Positions 15,881 to 24,587 of a DNA stretch of 64,000 nt are shown here, one piece after another. Positions within the stretch are counted from its first letter, which is position 1, and each line of letters begins with the position of its first letter. The notes below the pieces were generated by a model that saw nothing but the letters and a program-made list of their open reading frames with translations, searched no databases and was not told the origin of the DNA. The translations under genes were made by a program, and so were the position numbers. Origin of the DNA: Bacteroidota bacterium (GTDB lineage: Bacteria > Bacteroidota > Bacteroidia > B-17B0 > Aurantibacillaceae); the NCBI GenBank assembly GCA_018267825.1, contig JAFDXR010000008.1:62001-126000 (forward strand). Direction: 5' to 3'.

Positions 15881-16553
15881 ATTTCTTTTCAATTAATGAG
15901 TTTAACATTTCAAAATTTCTAAGGTGTAAAAAATAAGTATTCTCTGTTACATCTTTAAAATCTATTTCTTCCCAAATGTTTATTACAAAATCATCTAACC
16001 AATATTGATTTAACGAGCAAATGTTTTCGGGTAAAACGGATTTCCACAAAAGTTCATCATTAGGTTCTGAGACAACAGAATTAAAGCTTTGTTTCATTAG
16101 TGAAACGTAATTTTTATTTAAGTAATAAACTGAACAATTTACAGTTGCCCAATAATTGTTTATTAAAGTGAATTTCGGATGTTCGGACTGAATGCACTTA
16201 TTTATAAAAGTTTCATCTATTGGTTTCAATGAATATGTGTCCCAGTCTATCCAAACTACATCATTAAATTCCTTTACTGCATTTAACATTATCCAATGTT
16301 TCATTTTATGAGCAGCATCATTTTTTACTTCTTGTGGTGCGTCATCAAAAACTTTATGAACATACAATCCTTTATCTGATAAAATTTTTGCCATTTCTTG
16401 AGTGTCCGCATAGCAAATAAGTTTTTCTTTATACCAAGAATTTATTTGTACAGATTTTTCCAACTCTAAAATAATTTTTTCGGGATATATAGTTTGTCCA
16501 TTTCTTGTATAGAAATATAATCCTGACACAAAAGTTAATTCTCTTTTATTCAT
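15864..16553 (-). CDS. DxD glycosyltransferase-like protein
   Basis: A 229-residue protein with VVWIDWDTYSLKPIDE (about residue 99), a DxD-type metal/nucleotide-sugar motif in the setting seen in GT32- and GT8-like enzymes. The preceding KMKHWIMLNAVKEF helix also fits. There is no membrane anchor. Its start overlaps the stop of the GT4-radical SAM gene by 4 nt (ATGA), so translation is coupled. It probably adds a sugar to the product of the upstream fusion enzyme, but the acceptor is unknown. Confidence 0.7.
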   Translation of the reverse strand: MNKRELTFVSGLYFYTRNGQTIYPEKIILELEKSVQINSWYKEKLICYADTQEMAKILSDKGLYVHKVFDDAPQEVKNDAAHKMKHWIMLNAVKEFNDVVWIDWDTYSLKPIDETFINKCIQSEHPKFTLINNYWATVNCSVYYLNKNYVSLMKQSFNSVVSEPNDELLWKSVLPENICSLNQYWLDDFVINIWEEIDFKDVTENTYFLHLRNFEMLNSLIEKKYEFTR

Positions 16554-18841
16554 TTCGGTTTACGCATATTGCAGGTTTTACATAATTCTATTTGTTTGTA
16601 ATTCTTCACAAGGTTTTGGTAGTTGTCGCTTTGCAACACCTCTTCAATATTTGTGTTTTCAATGTTCCCAAAGTTGCCCAACGTTTTACGCATTTCATCA
16701 GGCGCACAACAAGGAGAAATATTTCCTATTGCTGAAACCCAAAGTTCCTTTTCTAAAAACGGACATTCGTAGCTTTCGGGAATTTCTTTGTCTTCGCTTT
16801 TTCTTAATGGAATAATGTTTTCCAAAATCACTTTTTCGCCATTTGGTTTGCGGAATTTCTCTTGTGCTTCGTTCGCTTGCTTTACATACTCATTCCATTG
16901 CAAAATGCTTTCGGGCGTTGCTTTCATTGATAAATTTTTGATTTCATCAAAATGCGCCCAAAGCTGGTGTCCTTTCACTCTATCAACTCCAAGTTTTGAA
17001 GCTAATTTCACGATGTCTGCCAACTCGTGCATATTGTTTTGCATAAACGTAAGTTGAAACGTTACACGGCAGTAATAACCGGTTTTTGCAAAGTGTTCAT
17101 CACGAATACGGATAAACTCTTTCACGTTCGCAACTGCTTCTTCAAAGTTTATTTTCAACATTACTTTTTGTGAAGTTTCGACAGTTGCGCCGTTCCAGCT
17201 TATTTTTACGTCCGTTGTAATTGGAACAATTAGTTTCGCCCATTCGGTAACAGTTTTCTCTGTTGTTCTCGGAAATGTTCCGTTAGTTGTCAAATTCATC
17301 TTGATGTTGTATTTGTAACACAACTCAATGAAGTGAGCAAAATGCTTATAGATTAGCGGTTCGCCCATTGTGGACGGTATCATTTCAGTAACACCGATTT
17401 TTTTCGCTTGCTCAAAAATTGGTTCTAACCATTCTTTCGGCATTCTGCGATGTTTGCCGTTTAGTTTTTCTTTGATGTAAGTTGAAAACGGACTGTGTTC
17501 TTCGCACATTGTGCAACTCAAATTACAATCTTCAGGATTTGTGTCAAGCGTAACACGCCAAAGTTTGTAAATGAATTTGCTGTAAATGTTTTCTAATTCT
17601 TTACAATGGTCTTGAATATTTGGAACGCTTCCGTCTGCGGAATACAAATAACCACGTTTGCCTAAGGTCTTCATTTTGTCGGGATTTGAAATAGCAAATT
17701 TCATTTGTTCCACTAACGAATTTGCGTTGCGATGTTCAAACAAAAGTCCATTTACATTGTGCTGAACATATTCTTTCATACCACCATAGTCAGCTGTAAT
17801 CACCGGAACTTTACAAGCTTGTGCCTCATGAATTACTAAGGGAGAGTTTTCCGCCCAAATACTCGGTACTACTATACAATCCACCTTTGAAAAAACATCA
17901 TTAGCAAGGTTATGGTTTATGTACTCTCCCTCGAATTCAATTTTGTTTTTTGATTTGGCTGCAAGAAGTTTAAGTGCATTTGTACTTTGACCATTATGCC
18001 TGCCAAATATTTTTAGAGAAGCGGGTTCCTGAATCTTACAAAATGCCTCGATAAGCTGATTTATTCCTTTTGCAGGTATATGTGTGCCGATATAGCCAAA
18101 TGTGAAATTTGCGATCTCTTTTTTCTTTTCAGTTTGTGTTAAATATTCAGTAGGGAATCCGTAATCTAGATAAACAATTTTGTCTGCCGGGACATTGAAT
18201 TCATTTATGAATCGATCACGCAAATAGTTTGAAGGTGCAATAAACAAATCTACTTTATTGACAATGGCTTTAGTTTCAATCATTCGTTGATGTATCCAAT
18301 TGCTCCAATTTTCAACCTCTAAATTTTCATTTTCTTTTATGCCGCTGAAATATACTTTGTAGCAATCTGTCGCACATTTTTTATCGTTTTGCTTTTCGCA
18401 TAACTGAAAGTTATCTGTATGTCCAATACTACGAGTCAAAAATTGACCTCTTGGACACATTAGCCAAAAGTCGTGAAGTGTATATATAATAGGAATTTTA
18501 AGCTTGTTTAATTCATCAATCAAACCCGTTGAAAGATGATTAACGTGTCCAATATGTGCGATGTCGGGCTTTATTTGTATCAGTAATTCCGAAAAGTTGT
18601 CGTCCATCTGTTTGTGACGATAACCATCTTTGCCTTGCGGATTGTTTACAAAGTAAAGCGTTAAATTATTGTTTACCTTTTGCTCACGAATACTAAAGCA
18701 ACTTGAATACGGATTTTCTTCTCTCGTAAAAACGGAAACTTTATGATGCTTTGAAAACTCGGTACAAATTGATTGGCTGTAAACTTCTGAACCTGCGTTG
18801 TAATTTGTCGGATAGCCGTGTATTATTTTTAAAATGTGCAT
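16550..18841 (-). CDS. GT4 glycosyltransferase-radical SAM/SPASM fusion protein
   Basis: A 763-residue two-enzyme fusion. Residues about 1-410 form a GT-B glycosyltransferase of family GT4: HGYPTNYNAGSEVYSQSI at the N-terminus, TFGYIGTHIPAKGINQLIEA at the domain switch and the donor-site ENSPLVIHEAQACKVPVITA. Residues about 430-763 form a radical SAM domain with the cluster motif CNLSCTMC, then MGEPL and TTNGTF, and a C-terminal SPASM-like Cys set (CPFLEKELW, ISPCCAPDE, CKTCNMRKP). The linker is short. Such SPASM enzymes modify peptides or sugars by radical chemistry. It heads a four-gene overlapping operon. I do not know a characterised homologue with this fusion. Confidence 0.85.
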   Translation of the reverse strand: MHILKIIHGYPTNYNAGSEVYSQSICTEFSKHHKVSVFTREENPYSSCFSIREQKVNNNLTLYFVNNPQGKDGYRHKQMDDNFSELLIQIKPDIAHIGHVNHLSTGLIDELNKLKIPIIYTLHDFWLMCPRGQFLTRSIGHTDNFQLCEKQNDKKCATDCYKVYFSGIKENENLEVENWSNWIHQRMIETKAIVNKVDLFIAPSNYLRDRFINEFNVPADKIVYLDYGFPTEYLTQTEKKKEIANFTFGYIGTHIPAKGINQLIEAFCKIQEPASLKIFGRHNGQSTNALKLLAAKSKNKIEFEGEYINHNLANDVFSKVDCIVVPSIWAENSPLVIHEAQACKVPVITADYGGMKEYVQHNVNGLLFEHRNANSLVEQMKFAISNPDKMKTLGKRGYLYSADGSVPNIQDHCKELENIYSKFIYKLWRVTLDTNPEDCNLSCTMCEEHSPFSTYIKEKLNGKHRRMPKEWLEPIFEQAKKIGVTEMIPSTMGEPLIYKHFAHFIELCYKYNIKMNLTTNGTFPRTTEKTVTEWAKLIVPITTDVKISWNGATVETSQKVMLKINFEEAVANVKEFIRIRDEHFAKTGYYCRVTFQLTFMQNNMHELADIVKLASKLGVDRVKGHQLWAHFDEIKNLSMKATPESILQWNEYVKQANEAQEKFRKPNGEKVILENIIPLRKSEDKEIPESYECPFLEKELWVSAIGNISPCCAPDEMRKTLGNFGNIENTNIEEVLQSDNYQNLVKNYKQIELCKTCNMRKPK

Positions 18842-18865
18842 TTTAAGATTGGATTAAAATTATAA

Positions 18866-18889
18866 AAGCAAGCGGGCTTCACCCGCTTG
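18866..18889 (-). terminator. Hairpin between the small peptide gene and the fusion gene
   Basis: AGCAAGCGGG, TTCA-type loop, CCCGCTTGCT forms a strong 10-bp stem. It lies between the 45-aa gene and the radical SAM fusion, so it may attenuate read-through into the operon and make the small gene the more abundant product. Confidence 0.6.
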
Positions 18890-18901
18890 CTTAATGCACA
18901 G

Positions 18902-19039
18902 CTATCTTTTACCTTTTTGGTTCGGATTTAGCTGTTTCCCACGATTCCCTTGATTTTTATCATAGGTCGTGTTGCTGCCCTTTGTGCCTTTGTTGGCATT
19001 TTTGATGTCAGCTTGATGATTAGATGATTTGTTTTTCAT
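18902..19039 (-). CDS. 45-aa Asn/Lys/Gly-rich small protein
   Basis: A short frame that starts MKNKSSNHQADIKNANKG and ends with GNRGKQLNPNQKGKR. It is highly basic, lacks hydrophobic residues and contains GSNTTYDKNQGNRGKQ. I recall similar tiny proteins scattered through Bacteroidota, sometimes mis-named, with unknown function. It has a good promoter at 19133-19163 and precedes the GT4-radical SAM gene by 60 nt. It could therefore be a peptide substrate, or just an unrelated small protein. Confidence 0.6.
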   Translation of the reverse strand: MKNKSSNHQADIKNANKGTKGSNTTYDKNQGNRGKQLNPNQKGKR

Positions 19040-19132
19040 AAATCACAACAGATTAGAAGTTACGCCTACTCTTGTTTTGCTTTTCGGCTTCCGCACCTTT
19101 CGTTTTAAGTGGACGTTAGAATAACCACTTAC

Positions 19133-19163
19133 CAAAGATATAAAATAAGGAAAATGTATACAA
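19133..19163 (-). promoter_or_regulatory. Promoter of the small peptide/radical SAM operon
   Basis: On the minus strand TTG (19163-19161), 20 nt, then TATCTTTG (19140-19133) matches the Bacteroidota promoter pattern. An inverted repeat TAAGTGG/CCACTTA (19106-19131) sits at the expected transcript start. Confidence 0.55.
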
Positions 19164-19175
19164 TATTTCAAAGAA

Positions 19176-19195
19176 CGACCAAAAGCGGAGAATTA
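19176..19195 (-). terminator. Terminator of the virus-like operon
   Basis: AGCGGAG-AATTA-CTCCGCT lies about 30 nt after the stop of the ATPase gene and is followed by T residues on the minus strand. Confidence 0.7.
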
Positions 19196-19225
19196 CTCCG
19201 CTAAAATTCAAATAATTAAAGACCC

Positions 19226-21418
19226 TTATTTTTTGATCTTATGGATCTGAGCAGCTTTATCAAAGCCAACCCAATTACCCTCGGCATTAAGTCCCCTGTT
19301 GGCTAATTCTCGCCTAACAAGCTGCTTTAAATCGAAGTCTCCCCTCAGAGCTTCCACCAATAAAGCTGTCGATGTTGTGCTAAAAATAAACCTTGGGTTA
19401 ATGTCGTCAGCCCGGTTCTCATAATCCTTTGACATCATTCGGTCTTTTCCGGTTTGCGTTAATTCGCCACCAATCTCCACCCAAATCTTTGGCGGAATTT
19501 CTTCCCGAACAATAGTCTCTAATCTTGAGGCATAATTCATGGCTTGTTTGAAATCACCTTCATCGTAGTATTTCTTTACCAGTTTTAGATCACGCCAATC
19601 AGAGTGGTTCAGATGCTTTGGCTCTGTCCAGTCCACTTCCTGTTTTTGTTTCTTTTTCATGGTGTCTACGTTCGATACTTTCTTCGGAACTTCCAAGTTC
19701 TTTCTGCTCTTTCTGACACCACTTACAGCACCTTCCCAATCGTAAACAATCTCTTTATCCTCTCCGGCAATCCTTTTTAAATCTGCCTTTGAACCGTTTA
19801 ACTTAATTGAGAAATAAGCAACTCCATGAGTAACATTGTATGAGTCGTTATATGCATGTTCTATTTCACGAACTTTCACATTGACTTTCTTTTTCTTGAT
19901 GATAGAATTTACAATCTTGGTTATTTCGGCAATTGCACGTTCAGGTTCGTTATCTAAAATGTCGGTGACATCTTCTTCTTTCTCGCCCTTACGTTTGATG
20001 TAAATAAACAATTCGCCTAATGGAATAGGTAATTCTGCTTCAATCTCCATCACGCTTTGTTTTACGCCTGATAGTTCTTGTGGAGCATCATCAAAAATAC
20101 TCATCTCTCCACCTTGATTGAAACGACCGAACTGCACAGCCTTTCCTCTTTCCGGTACTTCAATCACAACATCCACATCATGCTGATATGAATTTGCACC
20201 TTTAAACTTTCCATCTTTAGTTGTTTGAAAAATAAAAATAAATGATTTACCCGGATTCTTGCGCTTCAGCATTTGCAAGTCTTGTGGACTTAATCCAAGA
20301 TTGTTAACGCTATCCAAAATAACAAACTGATACTTGCTTAAATCAGTTGGCAAATAATCACTCACAAATAAATTCTCATGCTTGACATCTTTGTCGTTGA
20401 GTTTCATTTGGAGCGTTGCATCTAACTTCTCTTCATTAGCAATATAAAGAACTGTTCCATGATTGCGAGCCAAGTATCCTGCAAAGTCAACGCACAAATA
20501 AGACTTGCCCATCTTAGGTCTTCCAAAAACCATCGCTGTAAATCCTGGACTTGGATCACCAATTAAATTTAACCACTTGCCTGAGAAACCAATTGAATTA
20601 AAATGAAGTTTTGCAAAATCAATACTGTTCATCAAGTTTTGTTTCGGATCAACCACTTCCGGTTTTTCTTCAACACCACTTAGTGGTTTCTTACTTGCTT
20701 TCTTTGCAGCCGGCTTTTTCTTTTCCTTATTCAAAGTAGCAGTAAATTGCTTTTTTGTTGCAGCAGATAAAACAACCTTGATGCTTTTACCCATTGTATT
20801 TAGCAGGGACAAAAGCTTTGTTTGAACAAGCTGAACTTCTTTAGATAGCTTTGAGTTCGCAGTAATCTTTTTACTTTTAATAGCACTTTGAACATCATTA
20901 AGAAATCCCTCAATTTCTTGCTTCTGTATTGTTTTGCCATCAAGTAGTAAAAATCTCTTTACAAACTTTTCTGCTATTGTAGATTCTTGTTTCATTGTTT
21001 CTTTTGGTATTGCTTTACCTTCTTTTTCTGCTATGGCTTTTTCTAAAGCCGATTTTCTTATTTTGATTTCATCTGTTAAGCCATCTTCTAGTTCCGCATC
21101 ACACTCTAGGCGATATATCATGTTTAATTTATCGAGTGGTAAATCTTTATATCCGGCAGCATCCGCTTTTGCACGAGCAATAATAGGATTATCACTTACT
21201 CCCGACAAACCTTCCTTCTTATCTATAAATTCAAACAACTTTTCAAAAGCTAAATCAAAGACTCGTTTCACTTCTGTATCATGTTCGTATATACTCCAGT
21301 CGTTACCGTGGTCGGTTCGTTCTTCTATTAGCGTGTGAGATTTTTTAAGCGCTTCCGGCAGGTTCTCAAAACCAACTTCACTAACAGCTTTAAAATAATT
21401 TTTAGTTGTAATTCTCAT
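19226..21418 (-). CDS. RecA-fold ATPase of the virus-like module
   Basis: A 730-residue protein with a central RecA/AAA_25-type ATPase. Walker A is VFGRPKMGKSYLCVDFAG (about residue 300) and Walker B is KYQFVILDSVNNLGL (about 370). The N-terminal 270 residues are helical and highly charged. The C-terminal 130 residues end in a domain containing NPRFIFSTTSTALLVEALRG, which I recall from other Bacteroidota mobile-element proteins. It overlaps the Dam gene by 4 nt. Candidate roles are DNA replication, recombination or genome packaging. Motifs alone do not settle which, and it does not look like a classical terminase or A32-type ATPase. Confidence 0.75.
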   Translation of the reverse strand: MRITTKNYFKAVSEVGFENLPEALKKSHTLIEERTDHGNDWSIYEHDTEVKRVFDLAFEKLFEFIDKKEGLSGVSDNPIIARAKADAAGYKDLPLDKLNMIYRLECDAELEDGLTDEIKIRKSALEKAIAEKEGKAIPKETMKQESTIAEKFVKRFLLLDGKTIQKQEIEGFLNDVQSAIKSKKITANSKLSKEVQLVQTKLLSLLNTMGKSIKVVLSAATKKQFTATLNKEKKKPAAKKASKKPLSGVEEKPEVVDPKQNLMNSIDFAKLHFNSIGFSGKWLNLIGDPSPGFTAMVFGRPKMGKSYLCVDFAGYLARNHGTVLYIANEEKLDATLQMKLNDKDVKHENLFVSDYLPTDLSKYQFVILDSVNNLGLSPQDLQMLKRKNPGKSFIFIFQTTKDGKFKGANSYQHDVDVVIEVPERGKAVQFGRFNQGGEMSIFDDAPQELSGVKQSVMEIEAELPIPLGELFIYIKRKGEKEEDVTDILDNEPERAIAEITKIVNSIIKKKKVNVKVREIEHAYNDSYNVTHGVAYFSIKLNGSKADLKRIAGEDKEIVYDWEGAVSGVRKSRKNLEVPKKVSNVDTMKKKQKQEVDWTEPKHLNHSDWRDLKLVKKYYDEGDFKQAMNYASRLETIVREEIPPKIWVEIGGELTQTGKDRMMSKDYENRADDINPRFIFSTTSTALLVEALRGDFDLKQLVRRELANRGLNAEGNWVGFDKAAQIHKIKK

Positions 21419-22287
21419 GCCGCTTTTAATTTTAATTGATTTAATTGTTTGTAGATAATTTTTAAGTCTCTTGTATCCTTGGTGTTTAGTGTATGTATAA
21501 AGGGTTTTATTTTAGAAGGATCGTAGTTCATAACAATCATTTCCGTTTTTACTTTGTCGGTGTGCTTTGTTACTGCCACGCTCTTCGACACCTTTTGTAC
21601 TTTCCACTTATACTTTATGATGTAGGATTGCAAAATTTTAGAAGGGTAGGAACTCAAGAGGAACTTTCCTTTTACCTTGGAAAGCGCATCGAGAAGTTCT
21701 CGGTAATTGTCTTCTGAATAACCTTTATAATGACCTTGATCCGATCCAATGTACGGAGGGTCTGCATAGATAAATGTTTCTTTGTCATCGCACCTTTTTA
21801 TTACTTTAATTGCATTATTGTTTTCCACTTGCACTCTTGCAAGTCGGCTTTCATATTGTTTGGTAAAAGCATCACGCTTGTTAGCGAGTGATGCCTCTTT
21901 TGAATCGTCTTTTCCAAAGCCCCATGAACCAATCATTCCTGCGAATCCTTGGTTGGTAGCTGTCCACAATGCCCACGCTCTTTTCACATCAGAATAGCGT
22001 TCAGGATTGTTGTAAATTGTCATGGCTTTTTTATATAGCTCACGACTGTGTAATGTTGATTGAATTTCTTTTTGAAGTTCAGGGAACTTCGTTTTTATGA
22101 CTTTAAAAAAATTAATGACCTCGCCATTAATGTCATTTATCACTTCCACATCCGATTTCGGTTTTGCAAAGAATACCGCACCACCACCAAAGAATGGCTC
22201 ACAGTATAGCTTATGCTGTGGGATAAGCGGAAGTAAATATTTTAACAGGGTTTGTTTCCCTCCGTAGTATGTTATTGGTGTCTTCAT
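21415..22287 (-). CDS. dam: Dam-type N6-adenine DNA methyltransferase
   Basis: At 290 residues it has the normal length of D12-class methylases. TPITYYGGKQTLLKYLLPLI and CEPFFGGGAVFF form the SAM site, and FIYADPPYIGSDQGHYKG holds the catalytic DPPY (about residue 180). It methylates adenine in a short duplex target. The partner ATPase overlaps it by 4 nt. No cognate nuclease is adjacent, so this is an orphan phage-type methylase that probably protects the element DNA from host restriction or times its replication. Confidence 0.9.
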   Translation of the reverse strand: MKTPITYYGGKQTLLKYLLPLIPQHKLYCEPFFGGGAVFFAKPKSDVEVINDINGEVINFFKVIKTKFPELQKEIQSTLHSRELYKKAMTIYNNPERYSDVKRAWALWTATNQGFAGMIGSWGFGKDDSKEASLANKRDAFTKQYESRLARVQVENNNAIKVIKRCDDKETFIYADPPYIGSDQGHYKGYSEDNYRELLDALSKVKGKFLLSSYPSKILQSYIIKYKWKVQKVSKSVAVTKHTDKVKTEMIVMNYDPSKIKPFIHTLNTKDTRDLKIIYKQLNQLKLKAA

Positions 22288-22297
22288 TTAAAAAAGG

Positions 22298-22328
22298 AAT
22301 AAAGAGCCTCCCGAAAGAGGCTCTTTGT
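22298..22328 (-). terminator. Terminator dividing the virus-like operon
   Basis: AAAGAGCCTC-CCGAAA-GAGGCTCTTT forms a 10-bp stem. It is followed on the minus strand by T-rich sequence. It separates the structural/lysis genes from the Dam-ATPase pair. Confidence 0.8.
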
Positions 22329-22331
22329 TTT

Positions 22332-22874
22332 TTAGCTATAGATTAATGCAGTTCTGTTGTTCCAAACTTTGTCAAAGGTTTTGTTTCCTGCTGCCCATTG
22401 GTAAGTCAGCACACCTTTCACTTTTGTTACTTTCTGAATTGCCCACACAGGGTCTGCTACTTTTGCACCCGGTAATGCATATCCGTTGTAGATTACGTTT
22501 GGATTGCTTTCATCGATTAAGATGGGGTCAATAAACATTTTCTCATTTAATGCATTGATGGTGTTTTGCAAAGACTTAAGTGTTTCTAATTCTTTGTTTT
22601 GATTTACTTCAGTTGCAAAGCCAGTAATGTTTGTTGTAGTTTGAATGAAACCCATTAATTGATCTCGTAAATCTTCTACACCTGTTGAAGCCGGAGCAGT
22701 TACACTTGCCTGATCAACAAATATGTTGTTCAATGCGCCCTGTCCGATATCCAACTTGATGATGGTATCTCTTACGACTTCCACCTCACGGATTTGATTT
22801 TTTAATACAAAGCGAGTTGCACCGTCTTCGGTGATTTTTAAGCTCGCACCATTGTTTTCAATTGTAATTGCCAT
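22332..22874 (-). CDS. Fibre-like protein with phage-type C-terminal motif
   Basis: A 180-residue protein. The N-terminus (MAITIENNGASLKITEDG) and a central helical part lead to a C-terminal domain with NGYALPGAKVADPVWAIQKV and GNKTFDKVWNNRTALIY. This Pro-Val-Trp ... Trp-Asn-Asn-Arg pattern recurs at the end of phage fibre or spike proteins. A receptor-binding or vertex role is therefore likely. It is the last gene before a terminator, which fits a late structural gene. Confidence 0.6.
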   Translation of the reverse strand: MAITIENNGASLKITEDGATRFVLKNQIREVEVVRDTIIKLDIGQGALNNIFVDQASVTAPASTGVEDLRDQLMGFIQTTTNITGFATEVNQNKELETLKSLQNTINALNEKMFIDPILIDESNPNVIYNGYALPGAKVADPVWAIQKVTKVKGVLTYQWAAGNKTFDKVWNNRTALIYS

Positions 22875-22876
22875 AA

Positions 22877-23053
22877 TTAGTGTTTTTTATTTTTGTTTAG
22901 ATATTCAACAATGCTCTCTCCGATAACTGCGCCCATAAATCCACCTATCATTACATAGGGTACAGCATCTTTTTCAGCATTCCTCGCATAGAAATACATC
23001 AAGAGAGAGGTTGCTAATGTTGCGGTGGAAACGATGGTTTTTTCTTTTATCAT
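22877..23053 (-). CDS. Small membrane protein of the virus-like module
   Basis: A 58-residue protein starting MIKEKTIVSTATLATSLL, with a first hydrophobic segment (residues 8-22) and a second Gly-rich one (MIGGFMGAVIG). Its start overlaps the stop of the spanin-like gene by 4 nt (ATGA). It may be a holin-type or virion membrane protein. No family recognised. Confidence 0.6.
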   Translation of the reverse strand: MIKEKTIVSTATLATSLLMYFYARNAEKDAVPYVMIGGFMGAVIGESIVEYLNKNKKH

Positions 23054-23655
23054 TGTTGTGATTTAATAAATAGTGATGTTGTTATTCCTGCCATTATCAT
23101 AAGCCCACAGGTAAGCGCTTTATTTTCAAATCGCTTTTTTCTGTTCGCTTTTAAAGCTGTGTTCAAATCATTAGCGAGTTGCATTTGTCGTTGCTGATTC
23201 TCTTTCTGTAGGTCATACATGCTATCGTAATTCCGGTTGCAAATGACCAATTGAGAATCCTTGATGGCGACTGCCTGATTTAATGAACTAATGGAAACGT
23301 TGCACAAACTGTCTTGCATATTACTTAATCTATTCAGCACTAAAACTTCCCTTCGCAATGTGTCACAGGGGATATTGCTTGCTACAAGCATTTGCTGTTT
23401 CTTAAGTAAGGCTCTTGTGTTTTGCAATTTCACACTCAGCTTTTTGTTTTCAGTTTTCAAAGAGTCGGCAATCTTGTTGAACTCTTGCTTCGCTTTCTGA
23501 TAGTTTTGATGAAGCGTTTCCACTAAGTTGCCGGAGATTTTAATTTCCTTTTTGACTTCTTTTACATTTACCTGTTGTGGTTTGTCATTGCAGCTTTTTA
23601 CAGCAATGAAGCAAACGATGATGCCTATGATAAAGGCGGAGAATAACTGTTTCAT
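23050..23655 (-). CDS. Spanin-like coiled-coil membrane protein
   Basis: A 201-residue protein. An N-terminal segment (FSAFIIGIIVCFIAVKSCND) could be a signal anchor or lipoprotein signal with Cys at 22. A long central region (about 40-170) is coiled-coil, and a C-terminal hydrophobic stretch (LTCGLMIMAGITTSLF) follows. This layout resembles one-component spanins that fuse inner and outer membranes at lysis. It lies among amidase, YkuD-like and holin-like genes, which supports a lysis role. Confidence 0.55.
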   Translation of the reverse strand: MKQLFSAFIIGIIVCFIAVKSCNDKPQQVNVKEVKKEIKISGNLVETLHQNYQKAKQEFNKIADSLKTENKKLSVKLQNTRALLKKQQMLVASNIPCDTLRREVLVLNRLSNMQDSLCNVSISSLNQAVAIKDSQLVICNRNYDSMYDLQKENQQRQMQLANDLNTALKANRKKRFENKALTCGLMIMAGITTSLFIKSQQ

Positions 23656-23676
23656 ATTTATTTTATTTTTAATTAA

Positions 23677-23901
23677 TTACACTTGTTTTTTTTCAATCGA
23701 GTACCCAAAGCATCCTGCACCTACCAAGCCTACTAAGGAGTAGAACATAAATTCCGGTATTTCTTTCCCGAAGAATTGTTGCGCTATCCAACTGATAATT
23801 ACTATCACAATGAATAGTGCAGTTGCTACTTCTCGCAAACTATGACAACCGTTCTTGTCTTTCAGTAATGCTGCTAATGCTATTAAGAATTGATTTTTCA
23901 T
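23677..23901 (-). CDS. Holin-like two-span protein
   Basis: From the Met at 23901 (ATGA overlap with the upstream gene) the protein has 74 residues. There are two hydrophobic segments (ATALFIVIVIISWIAQQFF and FMFYSLVGLVGAGCFGY) and a charged ending. Small two-span proteins next to an endolysin are typical holins, but sequence alone is weak evidence. Confidence 0.55.
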   Translation of the reverse strand: MKNQFLIALAALLKDKNGCHSLREVATALFIVIVIISWIAQQFFGKEIPEFMFYSLVGLVGAGCFGYSIEKKQV

Positions 23902-24587
23902 TTTTGTTTTTTCTTTTTGTTTTTCCTTCTTAGAATTCCCCACAAGGCTGTTAAACCTAATGCTACCGACACCGATCCGATTGCCCATCGTTTAAGGGTT
24001 TGTCTTTTTACCGCTCTGAAATCAATCAGCGTATAAGTAAAACTGTTACCATGTAGTGACCTGTGCTTTTCTGCCAATCCCATGAACTCATTAAATTCAC
24101 TAATGTTCGCAAACACCTGACATCCGGCTGAGTATTTGTCTACCTGCTTTGTGATTCCATTCAAACTTGCACGGTGGATGTTAATCCCATACATTCCCTT
24201 ACTCTTTGTGCCATTTTTAAAATCTAGTTTTGCATCTCTGTCGTAATCTCTGATAACTGTTAGGGGCTTCGCCTCAACTAACGCTTTGTACTTTCCCTGA
24301 TGCAATCCGATTTTATAAGCACCCTTGTATTGACCTTGAGCGAGGATGGCTGTACCTTGTGGCTGCATCGGATTACGCAACCAAAAAGTACCCGGATCGG
24401 TAGTGACCTTGTAAACATGGTAATGCCACTTTAAAGGAGCTACTTTGTAAAAGACATGCATCTCATCATCAAACCTGTTGGGGATGGTACTTGCTGACCT
24501 GATCCCGACAATATTTAACTCGTATGGCTTTGTATAGAGTTCGTATCCTTTACTTCGCAGTATCCCTTTGATCTTCGCCAGTATCAT
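23898..24587 (-). CDS. YkuD-like (L,D-transpeptidase fold) protein with C-terminal membrane anchor
   Basis: A 229-residue protein. GINIHRASLNGITK and VDKYSAGCQVFANI reproduce the His ... Ser-x-Gly-Cys catalytic pattern of the YkuD fold. A hydrophobic segment near the C-terminus (AIGSVSVALGLTALWGI) and a Lys-rich end anchor it. Proteins like this are seen in Bacteroidota phages next to amidases and probably modify or cut peptidoglycan. Its ATG overlaps the amidase stop (TAATG). Confidence 0.65.
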   Translation of the reverse strand: MILAKIKGILRSKGYELYTKPYELNIVGIRSASTIPNRFDDEMHVFYKVAPLKWHYHVYKVTTDPGTFWLRNPMQPQGTAILAQGQYKGAYKIGLHQGKYKALVEAKPLTVIRDYDRDAKLDFKNGTKSKGMYGINIHRASLNGITKQVDKYSAGCQVFANISEFNEFMGLAEKHRSLHGNSFTYTLIDFRAVKRQTLKRWAIGSVSVALGLTALWGILRRKNKKKKQK

